In this document: one piece after another, positions 8,782 through 17,495 of the stretch
How positions within the stretch are numbered: position 1 is the stretch's first letter
Layout of the letters: the number at the start of each line of letters is the position of its first letter
NCBI GenBank assembly: GCA_937891465.1
Contig: CALAHF010000228.1
Coordinates: 1-60,741 of the forward strand
Direction: 5' to 3'
Source of the DNA: an uncultured Verrucomicrobiales bacterium
Lineage (GTDB): Bacteria; Verrucomicrobiota; Verrucomicrobiia; Verrucomicrobiales; DEV007
Length of the DNA stretch: 60,741 nt
The notes under the pieces: generated by a model
The model's input: the letters and a program-made list of their open reading frames with translations, nothing else
Told to the model about the DNA's origin: nothing
The model's database searches: none
Program-made: the position numbers and the translations under genes

Positions 8782-10620
8782 TTACTGATCTTCGCCGCGT
8801 TTTACGGCGCGCTTCCGCTCGTTGGGATCGAGGATTCGCTTGCGGAGACGAATGTTCACTGGCGTGGCTTCGACCAATTCGTCAGGGGCGATGTATTCGA
8901 TCGCTCGCTCGAGTGAGAATTTAATCGGAGGCGGCAACTGAACGGATTTGTCAGTTCCGGAAGCACGGTGGTTGGTCAGCTGTTTGGCTTTGGTCGGATT
9001 AACCGGCAAATCATCCGCACGGGAGTTTTCCCCGATAATCATTCCGACATAAACTTCTTCGGTCGCGCCGATGAAGAGCTTTCCGCGCTCTTCGATGCTG
9101 ACGAGCGAGTAAGTCATCGCAGTTCCGCGTTCCATCGAAATCAGGGTTCCGGTTGAGCGGGTGCGGATGTCGCCAGAGTCTTTGCGATACTCTTTGAAGA
9201 GGTGCGACATGATGCCTTCACCGCTGGTCAAGTTGAGCAATTCGAATTCAAAACCGATCAAGCCACGGGTCGGAACGGTGGCCTCAATATTGGTGCGACC
9301 GTTTTTGGCCTCCATCATATCGACAACGCCTTTTCGTGTCGCGAGCGACTGCATGATGCCGCCAACTGCGTGGTCAGGCACTTCGATGTAAGCGGTTTCA
9401 AATGGCTCACACTTTACGCCGTCGATCTCCTTTTTAATGACCGTTGGACGAGAAACGAGCATCTCAAAGCCTTCGCGGCGCATAGTTTCAACCACAACGG
9501 CAACCTGCATCGCCCCCCGCGCATTCACGCGATAAACGCCAGCTTCGCCGGTTTCAGCCACGCTGATCGAAATATTGGTACGAGCTTCGCGAACGAGGCG
9601 ATCCCAAATCTCACGCGAGGTCACTTTGCTGCCCTCAAGTCCGGCGAATGGGCCGTCGTTAACGGAGAACGACATCTGAACGGTCGGTGGATCGATGTCG
9701 ACAAATGGTAGTGGCTCGGCGTCGTTTGAAAGGGCGATCGTTTCGCCAATATCGACGTCTTCGAAACCGGCAAGTCCAACGATGTGGCCCGCCATTCCGA
9801 AGTCAGCTTCGGTGGTTGAAAGCGCGTTGTATTCGAAAATTTTGCTGATTTTTGCGCGCTGTGGCGCCTGACCTTCGCGAAGGCGCCATACTTGAGTTCC
9901 AATTTCAACCTTGCCGGCGAGGATTTTACCAATCGCAATCCGGCCAACGTAATCACTCCAGTCGATGTTGGAAACGAGCATTTTAAACTCGGCATCCGGG
10001 TCGACTGCCGGTGCTGGAATCTCGCTCATGACCACTTCGAAAAGCGTGTTCATGTCCATCTCTTCTCCCTCGGGCGAACGGCGTGCATAGCCGTCACGAG
10101 CACTTCCGTAGAGGAAGGGTGCGTTGAACTGATCTTCGTTTGCATCGAGCTCAAGGAAGAGTTCGAGAACTTTGTCGTGAACCGCCATCGGATCCGCGTT
10201 GGGACGGTCGATTTTATTAACGAAAACGATAGGGGTGAGGCCTTCCGCGAGTGCTTTTTTCAAAACGAAACGGGTCTGAGCCTGCGGGCCTTCGTAAGCA
10301 TCGACGACGAGCATGACGCCTTCGACCATCTTCATGACGCGCTCGACCTCGCCACCGAAATCGGCGTGTCCGGGTGTGTCCACGATGTTGATGATCTTGC
10401 CTTCCCACTTAACGGAAGTGTTCTTCGCCTTAATTGTGATGCCACGTTCGCGTTCCTGGTCCATGGAATCCATGGCGCGATCAGCGACAGCTTCGTTGTC
10501 GCGAAAGGAGCCGGCTTGCTGGAGCAATTGGTCGACGAGCGTGGTTTTACCGTGATCAACGTGTGCGATGATCGCGATATTACGAATGTCCGCCGGAGCG
10601 ATAAGTGAGTTTTCGTCCAT
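8782..10620 (-). CDS. typA: Ribosome-associated GTPase TypA/BipA
   Basis: 612 residues, full length. P-loop AHVDHGKTT is at residues 20-28, followed by [26 protein letters not shown] and NKIDRP. The EF-G-like domains and the C-terminal BipA domain (ending in a basic tail, [17 protein letters not shown]) are present. It binds ribosomes and aids 50S assembly and stress adaptation. It lies 53 nt downstream of the zincin-like gene on the same strand. Confidence 0.96.
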   Translation of the reverse strand: MDENSLIAPADIRNIAIIAHVDHGKTTLVDQLLQQAGSFRDNEAVADRAMDSMDQERERGITIKAKNTSVKWEGKIINIVDTPGHADFGGEVERVMKMVEGVMLVVDAYEGPQAQTRFVLKKALAEGLTPIVFVNKIDRPNADPMAVHDKVLELFLELDANEDQFNAPFLYGSARDGYARRSPEGEEMDMNTLFEVVMSEIPAPAVDPDAEFKMLVSNIDWSDYVGRIAIGKILAGKVEIGTQVWRLREGQAPQRAKISKIFEYNALSTTEADFGMAGHIVGLAGFEDVDIGETIALSNDAEPLPFVDIDPPTVQMSFSVNDGPFAGLEGSKVTSREIWDRLVREARTNISISVAETGEAGVYRVNARGAMQVAVVVETMRREGFEMLVSRPTVIKKEIDGVKCEPFETAYIEVPDHAVGGIMQSLATRKGVVDMMEAKNGRTNIEATVPTRGLIGFEFELLNLTSGEGIMSHLFKEYRKDSGDIRTRSTGTLISMERGTAMTYSLVSIEERGKLFIGATEEVYVGMIIGENSRADDLPVNPTKAKQLTNHRASGTDKSVQLPPPIKFSLERAIEYIAPDELVEATPVNIRLRKRILDPNERKRAVKRGEDQ

Positions 10621-10673
10621 GTCTGAAATTTTTGCGGCAAATGAGCGCTCAAACGCTGCAGAATCAAGCGGTA

Positions 10674-11153
10674 TTAACGCTCTGGAGGACGAGCGTATTT
10701 CAGTGCCAATTCGCGAGCTTCACGTTCCAAAAACGCATCCCAGTAGCCGTCGCGGAGGCATTGGATGAGATATTCGCGAAGAAAATTTCGAATCCCGCCG
10801 AGGCGTTCGTATTGAGCAACGTGGACGAGCTCGTGAACGATCAGCGAGGGGTTGGTAGCATTGATGGCTTCAACGTAAATGCCGTGGCCAAGCGCCATGC
10901 CTGACGCTTTCATCGAGAGTCCGACTAATTTTGCTAAAAATTGCAATGGTGCAGAACCCGGAGTGGGAACCTCGGGAACGATCGCAATGCGAACGCGGCT
11001 GACATCCATGACGCCAACGTCGTGAGCCCAATCGACTTCCCATTCTGAAAGTTCACGGCCTTCGTTCAGAATCTTTTTTTCCTGATGCTGCACCCACCGG
11101 TCCGCTAATGGCAATGCAAAGACGACTAGGAATTTCTGAAAAACAGGAGCCAT
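10674..11153 (-). CDS. Zincin-like (HExxH) putative metalloprotein
   Basis: 159 residues from the ATG at 11153 (an upstream in-frame ATG at 11186 lies within the hairpin after tatC, so the later start is preferred). The core is HELVHVAQYERLGG, a gluzincin-type HExxH-like zinc site, followed about 30 residues later by EREARELALKY, which could supply the third ligand Glu. It is similar in outline to the DUF4157-type zincin domains. A hydrophobic N-terminus (FLVVFALPLADRW) may be a membrane anchor or weak signal. Substrate unknown; activity is inferred from the motif only. Confidence 0.6.
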   Translation of the reverse strand: MAPVFQKFLVVFALPLADRWVQHQEKKILNEGRELSEWEVDWAHDVGVMDVSRVRIAIVPEVPTPGSAPLQFLAKLVGLSMKASGMALGHGIYVEAINATNPSLIVHELVHVAQYERLGGIRNFLREYLIQCLRDGYWDAFLEREARELALKYARPPER

Positions 11154-11163
11154 ATGAAAATGC

Positions 11164-11196
11164 CACAGGGCGCTGCTGTCGTGCAAGCGCCCTGTG
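11164..11196 (-). terminator. Hairpin downstream of tatC
   Basis: A perfect 11-bp inverted repeat (CACAGGGCGCT with AGCGCCCTGTG, 11-nt loop) begins 15 nt past the tatC stop. On the minus strand it is followed by GCATTTT, only a short T run, so it is a weak intrinsic terminator or an mRNA-stabilising hairpin. Confidence 0.6.
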
Positions 11197-11210
11197 AAAT
11201 CGTTTGGACA

Positions 11211-13085
11211 TTATCCAAGCATGAGGCGTTCAATCATATCGGCCAATCGATCAGGATCCATTCCGGGAACGTCTTCGACATCGTCGAACGAATCATAAGG
11301 ACGGTGGTCGATAATCATCTGAGCGAGTTCTTCGTCCATTCCTGGAAGGTTCATGATTTCTTCGAAATCGGAGTGATTCAAATCCACAATCGGACCGCTT
11401 GGCGCACAGACTTCTTCGTCATCGAATTCATCATGCTCGTGGTCGTCGTTGGTTTCATCTACTTCAGTTGGCTCAGCGTGATCGCTTTCGAGAACAGGTT
11501 TGTCCTCATCCGCATCCGGTTTTGAATCCGCATCATCCCCATCTTCGCGATCCGGCCAATCCTGAAACGGCTTGTGCTCGTCCTCACCGTGGTGAGGATC
11601 GGGATTGCCGTGTTCATCGTGGTGATGATCATCGGTCCAACTTTCATCATGTTCCGGATGATCGTGATCATCGCCCGTTTTGTGATCGTTCGCATGCGGG
11701 TCATCAATCGGATGCCCGTATTCGTCGTGATACGGGTCATTATGATAGGGATCTGCATACGGATTATCGGCGTGATCGTCGTCGTGGAGATCAGCGTGTT
11801 CCTTCTCGTATTGCTCGATCTCATGCTTGTGCAATTCAGCCTTCTCCTCTTCCGAGAGGTCTTCTGCTTTGCGTTCGTAAAGTTTTTCGAGTCGGGTTTT
11901 GCGAGCTTCTTCGCGGGCACGTTCTTTTTTCGCGCGGCCACGCTCCATCACCGTCGCAATGACAATGCAGACTTCATAAAGGAATATCAGCGGGCCAGCG
12001 AGCAGGCCGAGAGTCAAAATATCTGGCGGAGTAAAGATCGCCGCTGCCACCATCATGATGACCCACGCGTAGGCTCGAGTTGCGCGCATCACGCGAGCGG
12101 TGAGAAGCTCAAGTTTTACCAAAATCGTGACGACAACCGGCAGTTGAAAGCTGATTCCGAACACCAATACCAATCGTGTGACGAAGTTGATGTAATCGCC
12201 CATCCGATACTCGGTCGTTTTGCCCTTCACTTTTAAGATGATCACTTTGTCGCGGGTTTCATCATATCGCAGCGCGATTTCGGACCCTTCCCGGAAGGCG
12301 AAAACGCTCAGGATATAATCGCGAACCTCTTTTTTCGTCGCTTCATCGAGTGTCGATTCTACTACCGCAACGGCAGGTTCGACTGGCTTAATGGGGTTTT
12401 CTTGCACGGCCGTTTCGCCTTCAGGTGGCGGATCGGCTGGTTCTTCGCCAACAACCGGAATGGGTTTTCCATCGAGACCGATGAGAGTAAATTCCGCAAT
12501 CGGCCGTTTCAGAGCTTCGACTGAAGGGTCAATTGAGCCGACTCGTTCTTGTTCGAATTCGTAGAAAAATTTCAGGGCAATTGGCGATGCCAGAAAGAAG
12601 GCGAAGGACGCTCCGCCAAGGAAAAGCAGGAATCCTATGAGCGCTCCGGGAATGACCATTTTTTTTTCTACCTGACGCAAGCCAGGTAAAATGAACTGAA
12701 ATAGTTGATAAACGAGCAGTGGAAATGCCAAAATCAATCCGGCGATGAACGACGTCTTGATTGCCAGCATCAGCATTTCCTGCGGGCTCAGCGTGAGGAG
12801 ATTGGCTACGTCATAAAGGCGCGTTCCCGAGTCATCGATTATCGCGACTTTCAGCGGGAGCAGGACGAAATCAAAAATTTGTTGGTTGAACACGAACGTG
12901 AAAATCGTGATCACAAGCAGCGTGCCCAACATTTGCATCAATGTTTTGCGCAAATCCTCAAGGTGTTCGAGAAACGGTTTCTCGTGGGGGTCGAAGCCTG
13001 CGTCGGCACCGGAACCTTCTTTTCGGGCGCGGCCAGCTTCTTCCCGAATTTTGAAGAGTTTTTCAAAAGCGGATTTTAAGAGCAT
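11211..13085 (-). CDS. tatC: TatC with periplasmic-loop insertion, Asp/His-rich tail and C-terminal HhH domain
   Basis: 624 residues, more than twice normal TatC (about 250). Core motifs are present: FLEHLEDLRKTL (36-47), FPLLVYQLFQFILPGL (121-136), FGISFQLPVVV (309-319) and FTPPDILTLG (351-360). An insertion of about 115 residues (180-298) lies in the loop before the fourth membrane segment. After the last membrane helix come a charged coiled segment (380-430), a strongly acidic His-rich region (about 430-560, with many DDH, PYHDEYGHP and HHHD runs), and a helix-hairpin-helix pair (565-624: DLNHSDFEEIMNLPGM, DDVEDVPGM) of the ComEA type. TatC is the Tat receptor that binds twin-arginine signals; the tail should be cytoplasmic. 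Metal or nucleic-acid binding by the tail is a guess. No tatA/tatB nearby. Confidence 0.9.
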   Translation of the reverse strand: MLLKSAFEKLFKIREEAGRARKEGSGADAGFDPHEKPFLEHLEDLRKTLMQMLGTLLVITIFTFVFNQQIFDFVLLPLKVAIIDDSGTRLYDVANLLTLSPQEMLMLAIKTSFIAGLILAFPLLVYQLFQFILPGLRQVEKKMVIPGALIGFLLFLGGASFAFFLASPIALKFFYEFEQERVGSIDPSVEALKRPIAEFTLIGLDGKPIPVVGEEPADPPPEGETAVQENPIKPVEPAVAVVESTLDEATKKEVRDYILSVFAFREGSEIALRYDETRDKVIILKVKGKTTEYRMGDYINFVTRLVLVFGISFQLPVVVTILVKLELLTARVMRATRAYAWVIMMVAAAIFTPPDILTLGLLAGPLIFLYEVCIVIATVMERGRAKKERAREEARKTRLEKLYERKAEDLSEEEKAELHKHEIEQYEKEHADLHDDDHADNPYADPYHNDPYHDEYGHPIDDPHANDHKTGDDHDHPEHDESWTDDHHHDEHGNPDPHHGEDEHKPFQDWPDREDGDDADSKPDADEDKPVLESDHAEPTEVDETNDDHEHDEFDDEEVCAPSGPIVDLNHSDFEEIMNLPGMDEELAQMIIDHRPYDSFDDVEDVPGMDPDRLADMIERLMLG

Positions 13086-13360
13086 GCGAATGAGTCGTTA
13101 AAGTTCACAGTAAGGTGAAGAAGATTTTTGGTGAGGCCGCGAACCTAGCCTGATTTTACGATTCGGCAAAGATGCGTAAAGTGATCTGCGCGATGGTGGG
13201 TCCGCGAAGATGCGGCGTACCGATCCTGTAACAAAAAATATGAACGCAAATGCGCCTTTCCGGTGTCTTGCCGCTACAAAATCTGCGTGATAAAACAGAA
13301 ATTCACACGAAATAAAAAGGCGTAGGTGACTTTTGCTTTCTCTGCGCAAATCTTATTAAC

Positions 13361-13388
13361 AGGAGGTTAGATGAAAATACAGAAATGA
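13361..13388 (+). other. Strong SD with 5-codon leader ORF overlapping the next start
   Basis: AGGAGG at 13361-13366 is only 4 nt before an ATG at 13371 that opens a 5-codon ORF (MKIQK, stop 13386-13388). Its TGA overlaps the ATG of the PUR-like gene at 13385 as ATGA. The Shine-Dalgarno is badly placed for 13385 (18 nt) but ideal for 13371, so translational coupling or a leader peptide is possible. The rest of the 13086-13360 gap shows no gene and should hold promoters for tatC and this gene. Confidence 0.35.
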
Positions 13389-13633
13389 TAGGCTACGAAG
13401 AAGACCAAGACAACGGACGGCGTTCGGACAATTATCCGATCCACACAGAAAAAATCTTTGCTGATCGCAAAATCTTTTTTCTCGACCTGAAGGAAAACGA
13501 CCGGGGTCGTTTTGTAAAAATCACCGAAGATGTTCGCGGTCGTCGCGACACCATCATGGTGCCAAGCGAAGTATTGGAAGAATTCATCACTGCCCTTCAG
13601 CAGATTTCTGAAGCGAGTGACGAGAATGATTGA
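13385..13633 (+). CDS. PUR-alpha-like DUF3276 nucleic-acid-binding protein
   Basis: 82 residues. The pattern IHTEKIFADRKIFFLDLKENDRG followed by a second strand pair and an amphipathic helix (VPSEVLEEFITALQQI) matches the PUR repeat of the DUF3276/PurA-like family known from Bacteroidetes and spirochetes, which binds single-stranded nucleic acid, usually as a dimer. It precedes yicC by 121 nt on the same strand. Assignment is by pattern; the target is unknown. Confidence 0.7.
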   Translation: MIGYEEDQDNGRRSDNYPIHTEKIFADRKIFFLDLKENDRGRFVKITEDVRGRRDTIMVPSEVLEEFITALQQISEASDEND

Positions 13634-13754
13634 TTGAGGCGCGAATTTACGCGCACGATTTTATTTTTTCGATTACTATAAGCACGCGCAACAGGAAGCC
13701 ATTCCGTCTTTCCTTTGCGCGTGAATTTTTTACGGGGAGAACGAAAACGAACTT

Positions 13755-14624
13755 ATGCGAAGCATGACTGGTTTTGGTCGCGGCGAAGCGACTGAGGAAC
13801 AATGGACGCTGACGGTGGAGCTTTCAGGCGTGAATCGAAAGCAAATCGATCTCGCCATCAATTTGCCTCATCGGCTGCATGAGCTCGAAGGTGATGTACG
13901 CAAGCAGCTGACAGCAGCGATTTCGCGGGGCCGAATCAATGCCCGGATCGTTCTGACGAATGGAGAATCCGGCGAAAGCCAGCTTTCGATCGATGAATCA
14001 CTGGCTGCCGAATACGTGGCCGCAGCAAAAGCGTTGCTCGGATCTGATGCCGAGGTCACCGCTTCGGATTTGTTTCGAGCACCCGGAGTTTTTAGAGTCG
14101 AAGACGCGTCCGTCGAGCCAGCGGAGCTTCGCGGCACATTGACCGCTGCGGTGGAATTCGCATTATCCGAGTTGTCTGCGATGCAGGAAGTAGAAGGGGC
14201 TCACCTTCGTGAAGATTTAGAAAACCGGATAAATACCATTGAGTCCGAGATTGGATTTGTTTCAGAAATCGGGCCATCGGTGGTAGAGCACTACCGGAAG
14301 TCACTTTTTAAGCGGCTGCGCGATGGCGGGCTGGAGAGACTCGATTTGGACGATGAGCGAGTGCTTCGTGAAATCGGGATCTTTGCCGAGAAATCAGATA
14401 TTTCAGAAGAACTGACCCGAATTGCGAGTCACGTCACCCAATTTCGGAATTACTTCTCCAGTGATGAGCCGGTGGGGCGTCCGCTTGATTTTTTGTGTCA
14501 GGAGTTGAATCGGGAATTCAATACAATCGGCAGCAAGGCGAACGATGCGGGAATTGCGCAACGAATTGTGAATGCGAAAACGGAGCTCGAGAAAATTCGC
14601 GAGCAGGTTCAGAACGTGGAGTGA
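13755..14624 (+). CDS. yicC: YicC family endoribonuclease
   Basis: 289 residues, normal length. N-terminus MRSMTGFGRGEA and GVNRKQIDL, and the C-terminal DUF1732 region (RPLDFLCQELNREFNTIGSKAND) are diagnostic. YicC proteins are metal-dependent endoribonucleases that affect small-RNA decay. It is followed 60 nt later by gmk, the conserved yicC-gmk pairing found in many bacteria. Confidence 0.93.
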   Translation: MRSMTGFGRGEATEEQWTLTVELSGVNRKQIDLAINLPHRLHELEGDVRKQLTAAISRGRINARIVLTNGESGESQLSIDESLAAEYVAAAKALLGSDAEVTASDLFRAPGVFRVEDASVEPAELRGTLTAAVEFALSELSAMQEVEGAHLREDLENRINTIESEIGFVSEIGPSVVEHYRKSLFKRLRDGGLERLDLDDERVLREIGIFAEKSDISEELTRIASHVTQFRNYFSSDEPVGRPLDFLCQELNREFNTIGSKANDAGIAQRIVNAKTELEKIREQVQNVE

Positions 14625-14684
14625 CATCGAGGCGCAGAAATTTCTATCAATTTGCGCAATCTTGTCGGAATTTGAATTTGAGAA

Positions 14685-15338
14685 ATGAAGTTTGATTTTC
14701 AGCGTCGCGGTTTGTTGTGTGTCGTGTCCGGTCCTGCGGGATCGGGTAAAACGACGTTGTGTCGGGCCTTTAGCGATGCCGATTCTTCAGCGACCTATGC
14801 AGTATCTGCCACAACGCGACCTCCGCGGACAGGCGAGAAGGACGGAAAAGATTATCATTTTCTGACGCGCGAGGCATTTCAGGCAAAAGCAACCCGGGGT
14901 GAATTCCTCGAATTTGCCGAAGTACACGGAAGGTTTTACGGAACGCTGAAAGATGAAGTGATTGAGCACATTCGGGCTGGTCGCGATGTGCTGATGGATA
15001 TCGATGTTCAGGGTGCGCAATTCATTCGAAAAAGCATCGACCCGTTGATTCAGGAGGCGTTGGTTGACATTTTTATTCTCCCGCGAAGCGAGGAAGAGTT
15101 GGTTGAGCGTCTCAACAATCGAGGCACGGAAGGGCAGGAGGAACTCGATTTGAGACTTCGCAATGCACGCAAGGAAATGAAGCACTGGGCTGAATACAGC
15201 TACACAGTGATTAGCGGAACGAAGGAAGTCGATTTCGAGATTTTCAGTTCCATTATCGCCGGCGAAAGGTGCCGATCTCATCGGCTTGTGCCGGAAACGG
15301 ATGGTTCAGACGAAGAGCAGCAGGAATTCGGGATTTAG
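14685..15338 (+). CDS. gmk: Guanylate kinase
   Basis: 217 residues. The P-loop GPAGSGKTT is at residues 16-24, then ATTRPPRTGEKDGKDYHF and the Ile-Asp-Val-Gln-Gly-Ala motif. It phosphorylates GMP to GDP with ATP. The C-terminus extends slightly past typical Gmk with an acidic end. Directly downstream of yicC. Confidence 0.95.
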   Translation: MKFDFQRRGLLCVVSGPAGSGKTTLCRAFSDADSSATYAVSATTRPPRTGEKDGKDYHFLTREAFQAKATRGEFLEFAEVHGRFYGTLKDEVIEHIRAGRDVLMDIDVQGAQFIRKSIDPLIQEALVDIFILPRSEEELVERLNNRGTEGQEELDLRLRNARKEMKHWAEYSYTVISGTKEVDFEIFSSIIAGERCRSHRLVPETDGSDEEQQEFGI

Positions 15339-15354
15339 AGCAAAACCAACTTTT

Positions 15355-15429
15355 CGATCCAATAGGGTTGGTTCAATGATCCAATACTATCGGATCGAAA
15401 CGGCTTCACGAACGAACCCTGACTGATCG
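15355..15429. repeat. 43-nt palindrome copy 3 plus half-copy
   Basis: A 43-nt element at 15355-15397 (left arm CGATCCAATAGGGT, degenerate right arm) is followed by a half-unit at about 15406-15429. It lies in the short gap between convergent gmk and the minus-strand membrane protein gene. Confidence 0.8.
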
Positions 15430-15451
15430 TTAAAAATCAAATCCGATGGAT

Positions 15452-16060
15452 TCAGTTTGCTGAAAGCGGGGCCACGGGGCGTTTGATCCGCTCGGTTGAC
15501 GCGGGTTCTGCTTTCGCTGTTTTGACAGGTTTGGCACGCAACTTTTCTTTCACCGGAGCATTGTTTGTTTTTAATGTGGGATGATAGGCGAGGGCGTCGC
15601 TGTAATGCATCCATGCCGAATTTTTCATGGCCAGCAATCCGAGTGAGACCGTGGCGATTCCAAAAATCATACCGAGGCGGTTGCGGCGTGCGCCAACTAA
15701 AACGGTTGCAGCGGCTGCAGCAGCCAATGCGTAATAAACCCACTTATTCTTTTTCCAAAGCCAGGTGTTGTCTGCAAAAGTCTTGGCCCGGGAGGGAGCG
15801 CTGAGGTTATACACTTTCTCGAGACGAGGCTGAGCGCTGGAGCGTGCGTTTATGTAGGGAAGAAACACAAACGAAGAAACTGCGACGAAGATTAAAGCGG
15901 TGATCTGCAATTTGTCAGCTTTCAGAAAATAGCTGACGACGAATCCGATAATGCCGAAGGCGATGCCGTAAAGCAGAATGGGTTCCAGAAAAAGGAACCG
16001 GTATTCTGCATCTGATAGGGCGTCGGCGAGTTTTTCGAGCTGGGCGAACGAGTTTTTCAT
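15452..16060 (-). CDS. Membrane protein of unknown function
   Basis: 202 residues. An N-terminal amphipathic segment (LEKLADALSDAEYRFLFLEP) is followed by two hydrophobic helices (about 30-48 and 53-70), a soluble stretch, two further helices (about 108-122 and 128-145), and a basic Ala/Pro/Lys tail. I do not recognise a family. It follows ruvB by 33 nt on the same strand and may be cotranscribed. Confidence 0.7.
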   Translation of the reverse strand: MKNSFAQLEKLADALSDAEYRFLFLEPILLYGIAFGIIGFVVSYFLKADKLQITALIFVAVSSFVFLPYINARSSAQPRLEKVYNLSAPSRAKTFADNTWLWKKNKWVYYALAAAAAATVLVGARRNRLGMIFGIATVSLGLLAMKNSAWMHYSDALAYHPTLKTNNAPVKEKLRAKPVKTAKAEPASTERIKRPVAPLSAN

Positions 16061-16093
16061 GGGAAGTGTGCTGGGGCGTTCGAGAGGAGGTTT

Positions 16094-17122
16094 TTATAAG
16101 AGATCTCCCTGCTGGGGAGGTTGGTTGGTGGGTGCTTCAAGGCCGATTTTTTGATAGGCGAGAGGAGATGCTGTCCGACCGCGTGGTGTCCGCTGGAGAT
16201 AGCCTTGGAGAATAAGATAGGGTTCGTAAACGTCCTCGATGGTGGAGGCGTCTTCTCCGACAGCAACAGCCAGAGAACCAACGCCGACGGGGCCGCCGCC
16301 GAATTTGTAAATGACGGCTTCGAGGATGCGCTTGTCCATTTCGTCGAGTCCATCGGCGTCGATATCGAGCATCCCGAGGGCGGTGTCGGCGACTTTTTGA
16401 GTGATGATATTGTCGGCGCGTACTTGAGCGTAGTCACGAACCCAACGCAGCAGGTTGTTGGTGATTCGAGGGGTGCCGCGACTTCGGGACGCAATTTCAT
16501 GGGCGCCACCAGGATCGGTTTCAATCTTAATCAAACTGGCAGAGCGATTGATGATTTTTACGAGATCTTCCGCCGTGTAGTAATCGAGGCGATTGGTCAT
16601 GCCAAAACGTGACCGCAGGGGAGCAGTGAGCATGCCTGGGCGGGTTGTTGCGCCGATCAACGTGAATGGAGGCAATGACAGGGAAACGGAACGAGCATTC
16701 GGCCCTTGGTCGATGATGATATCGAGCTGGAAATCTTCCATCGCCGGATACAGATATTCCTCAATGGCAGGGTGAAGCCGATGGATTTCGTCGATAAAAA
16801 GAAAATCTCCGTGGCTCAAATTGGTGAGGATACCTGCAAGATCGCCGGCTTTCTCAATTTGAGGGCCGCTCGTACAGTGAATTTGGCTGCCAAAAGCTTT
16901 CGCTAAAATATGCGCCAGCGTTGTTTTTCCCAATCCCGGAGGACCGCTTAGCAGAACGTGATCCAAAGCATCGCCCCGTTGGTTTGCTGCTTCGACCATC
17001 AGCATTAAACGCTCTTTTACTTTCACCTGACCGACAAATTCATCAAAATCAGGAGGTCGAAGTGCTTTATCGAAGTCGCTGGCAGGCTCTTCTGAATTTT
17101 CTTTTGAAAAAGGTTCGTTCAT
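16094..17122 (-). CDS. ruvB: Holliday junction branch migration helicase RuvB
   Basis: 342 residues, full length. Walker [10 protein letters not shown] is at residues 60-68, Walker B FIDEIHRL, sensor [18 protein letters not shown] and the C-terminal winged helix ending RTPRGRTAS. It drives branch migration with RuvA; ruvA and ruvC are not in the window. Divergent from bamA. Confidence 0.97.
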   Translation of the reverse strand: MNEPFSKENSEEPASDFDKALRPPDFDEFVGQVKVKERLMLMVEAANQRGDALDHVLLSGPPGLGKTTLAHILAKAFGSQIHCTSGPQIEKAGDLAGILTNLSHGDFLFIDEIHRLHPAIEEYLYPAMEDFQLDIIIDQGPNARSVSLSLPPFTLIGATTRPGMLTAPLRSRFGMTNRLDYYTAEDLVKIINRSASLIKIETDPGGAHEIASRSRGTPRITNNLLRWVRDYAQVRADNIITQKVADTALGMLDIDADGLDEMDKRILEAVIYKFGGGPVGVGSLAVAVGEDASTIEDVYEPYLILQGYLQRTPRGRTASPLAYQKIGLEAPTNQPPQQGDLL

Positions 17123-17495
17123 CGGGATTGGACGAAATTGAAGCCTTAAAAAGCTTAATCTTTATTGATGAAGCGAGATAATATGGTATCTCGAGTAGAT
17201 GTGGTAGCCGCTTCTCTTGCTTTGAATTTATTGAATTCTAAGATAACATAAATTTTAAAGGCGTCGAACGATTTGCATTTCATCAAATTACAGAGCTTGC
17301 ATTCCTGTTAATAATAACGGAAAATATGTAGAAATTATAATTTTATTGGTAATTTAGATAGGTGGATTTCGAAATTCCAGCTTGACGAAACGCCCTTTTT
17401 TCCCGAAAAGAAGCTTTTATTCTAAGACTATCGGAATCTCTCCGTATCTCTTGTGAACGAAACACCGCACAACACTTTCAGGACAACTCTCCAAG
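17123..17495. promoter_or_regulatory. AT-rich divergent promoter region between ruvB and bamA
   Basis: A 373-nt gene-free stretch, strongly AT-rich from about 17200 to 17360. A hairpin CGAGAT-8 nt-ATCTCG lies at 17174-17193, 50 nt from the ruvB start, and could be an operator. TTGACG at 17382-17387 resembles a -35, but no good -10 is at the right spacing. Confidence 0.4.

Noticed and set aside
11399-12236. Long plus-strand frames opposite tatC (His/Arg-rich and Val/Ile-rich)
   Set aside because: They mirror the Asp/His-rich codons of the TatC tail; no start signals and no homology pattern.
17382-17424. Standard sigma-70 promoter for bamA
   Set aside because: TTGACG is present but no acceptable -10 lies 16-18 nt downstream.
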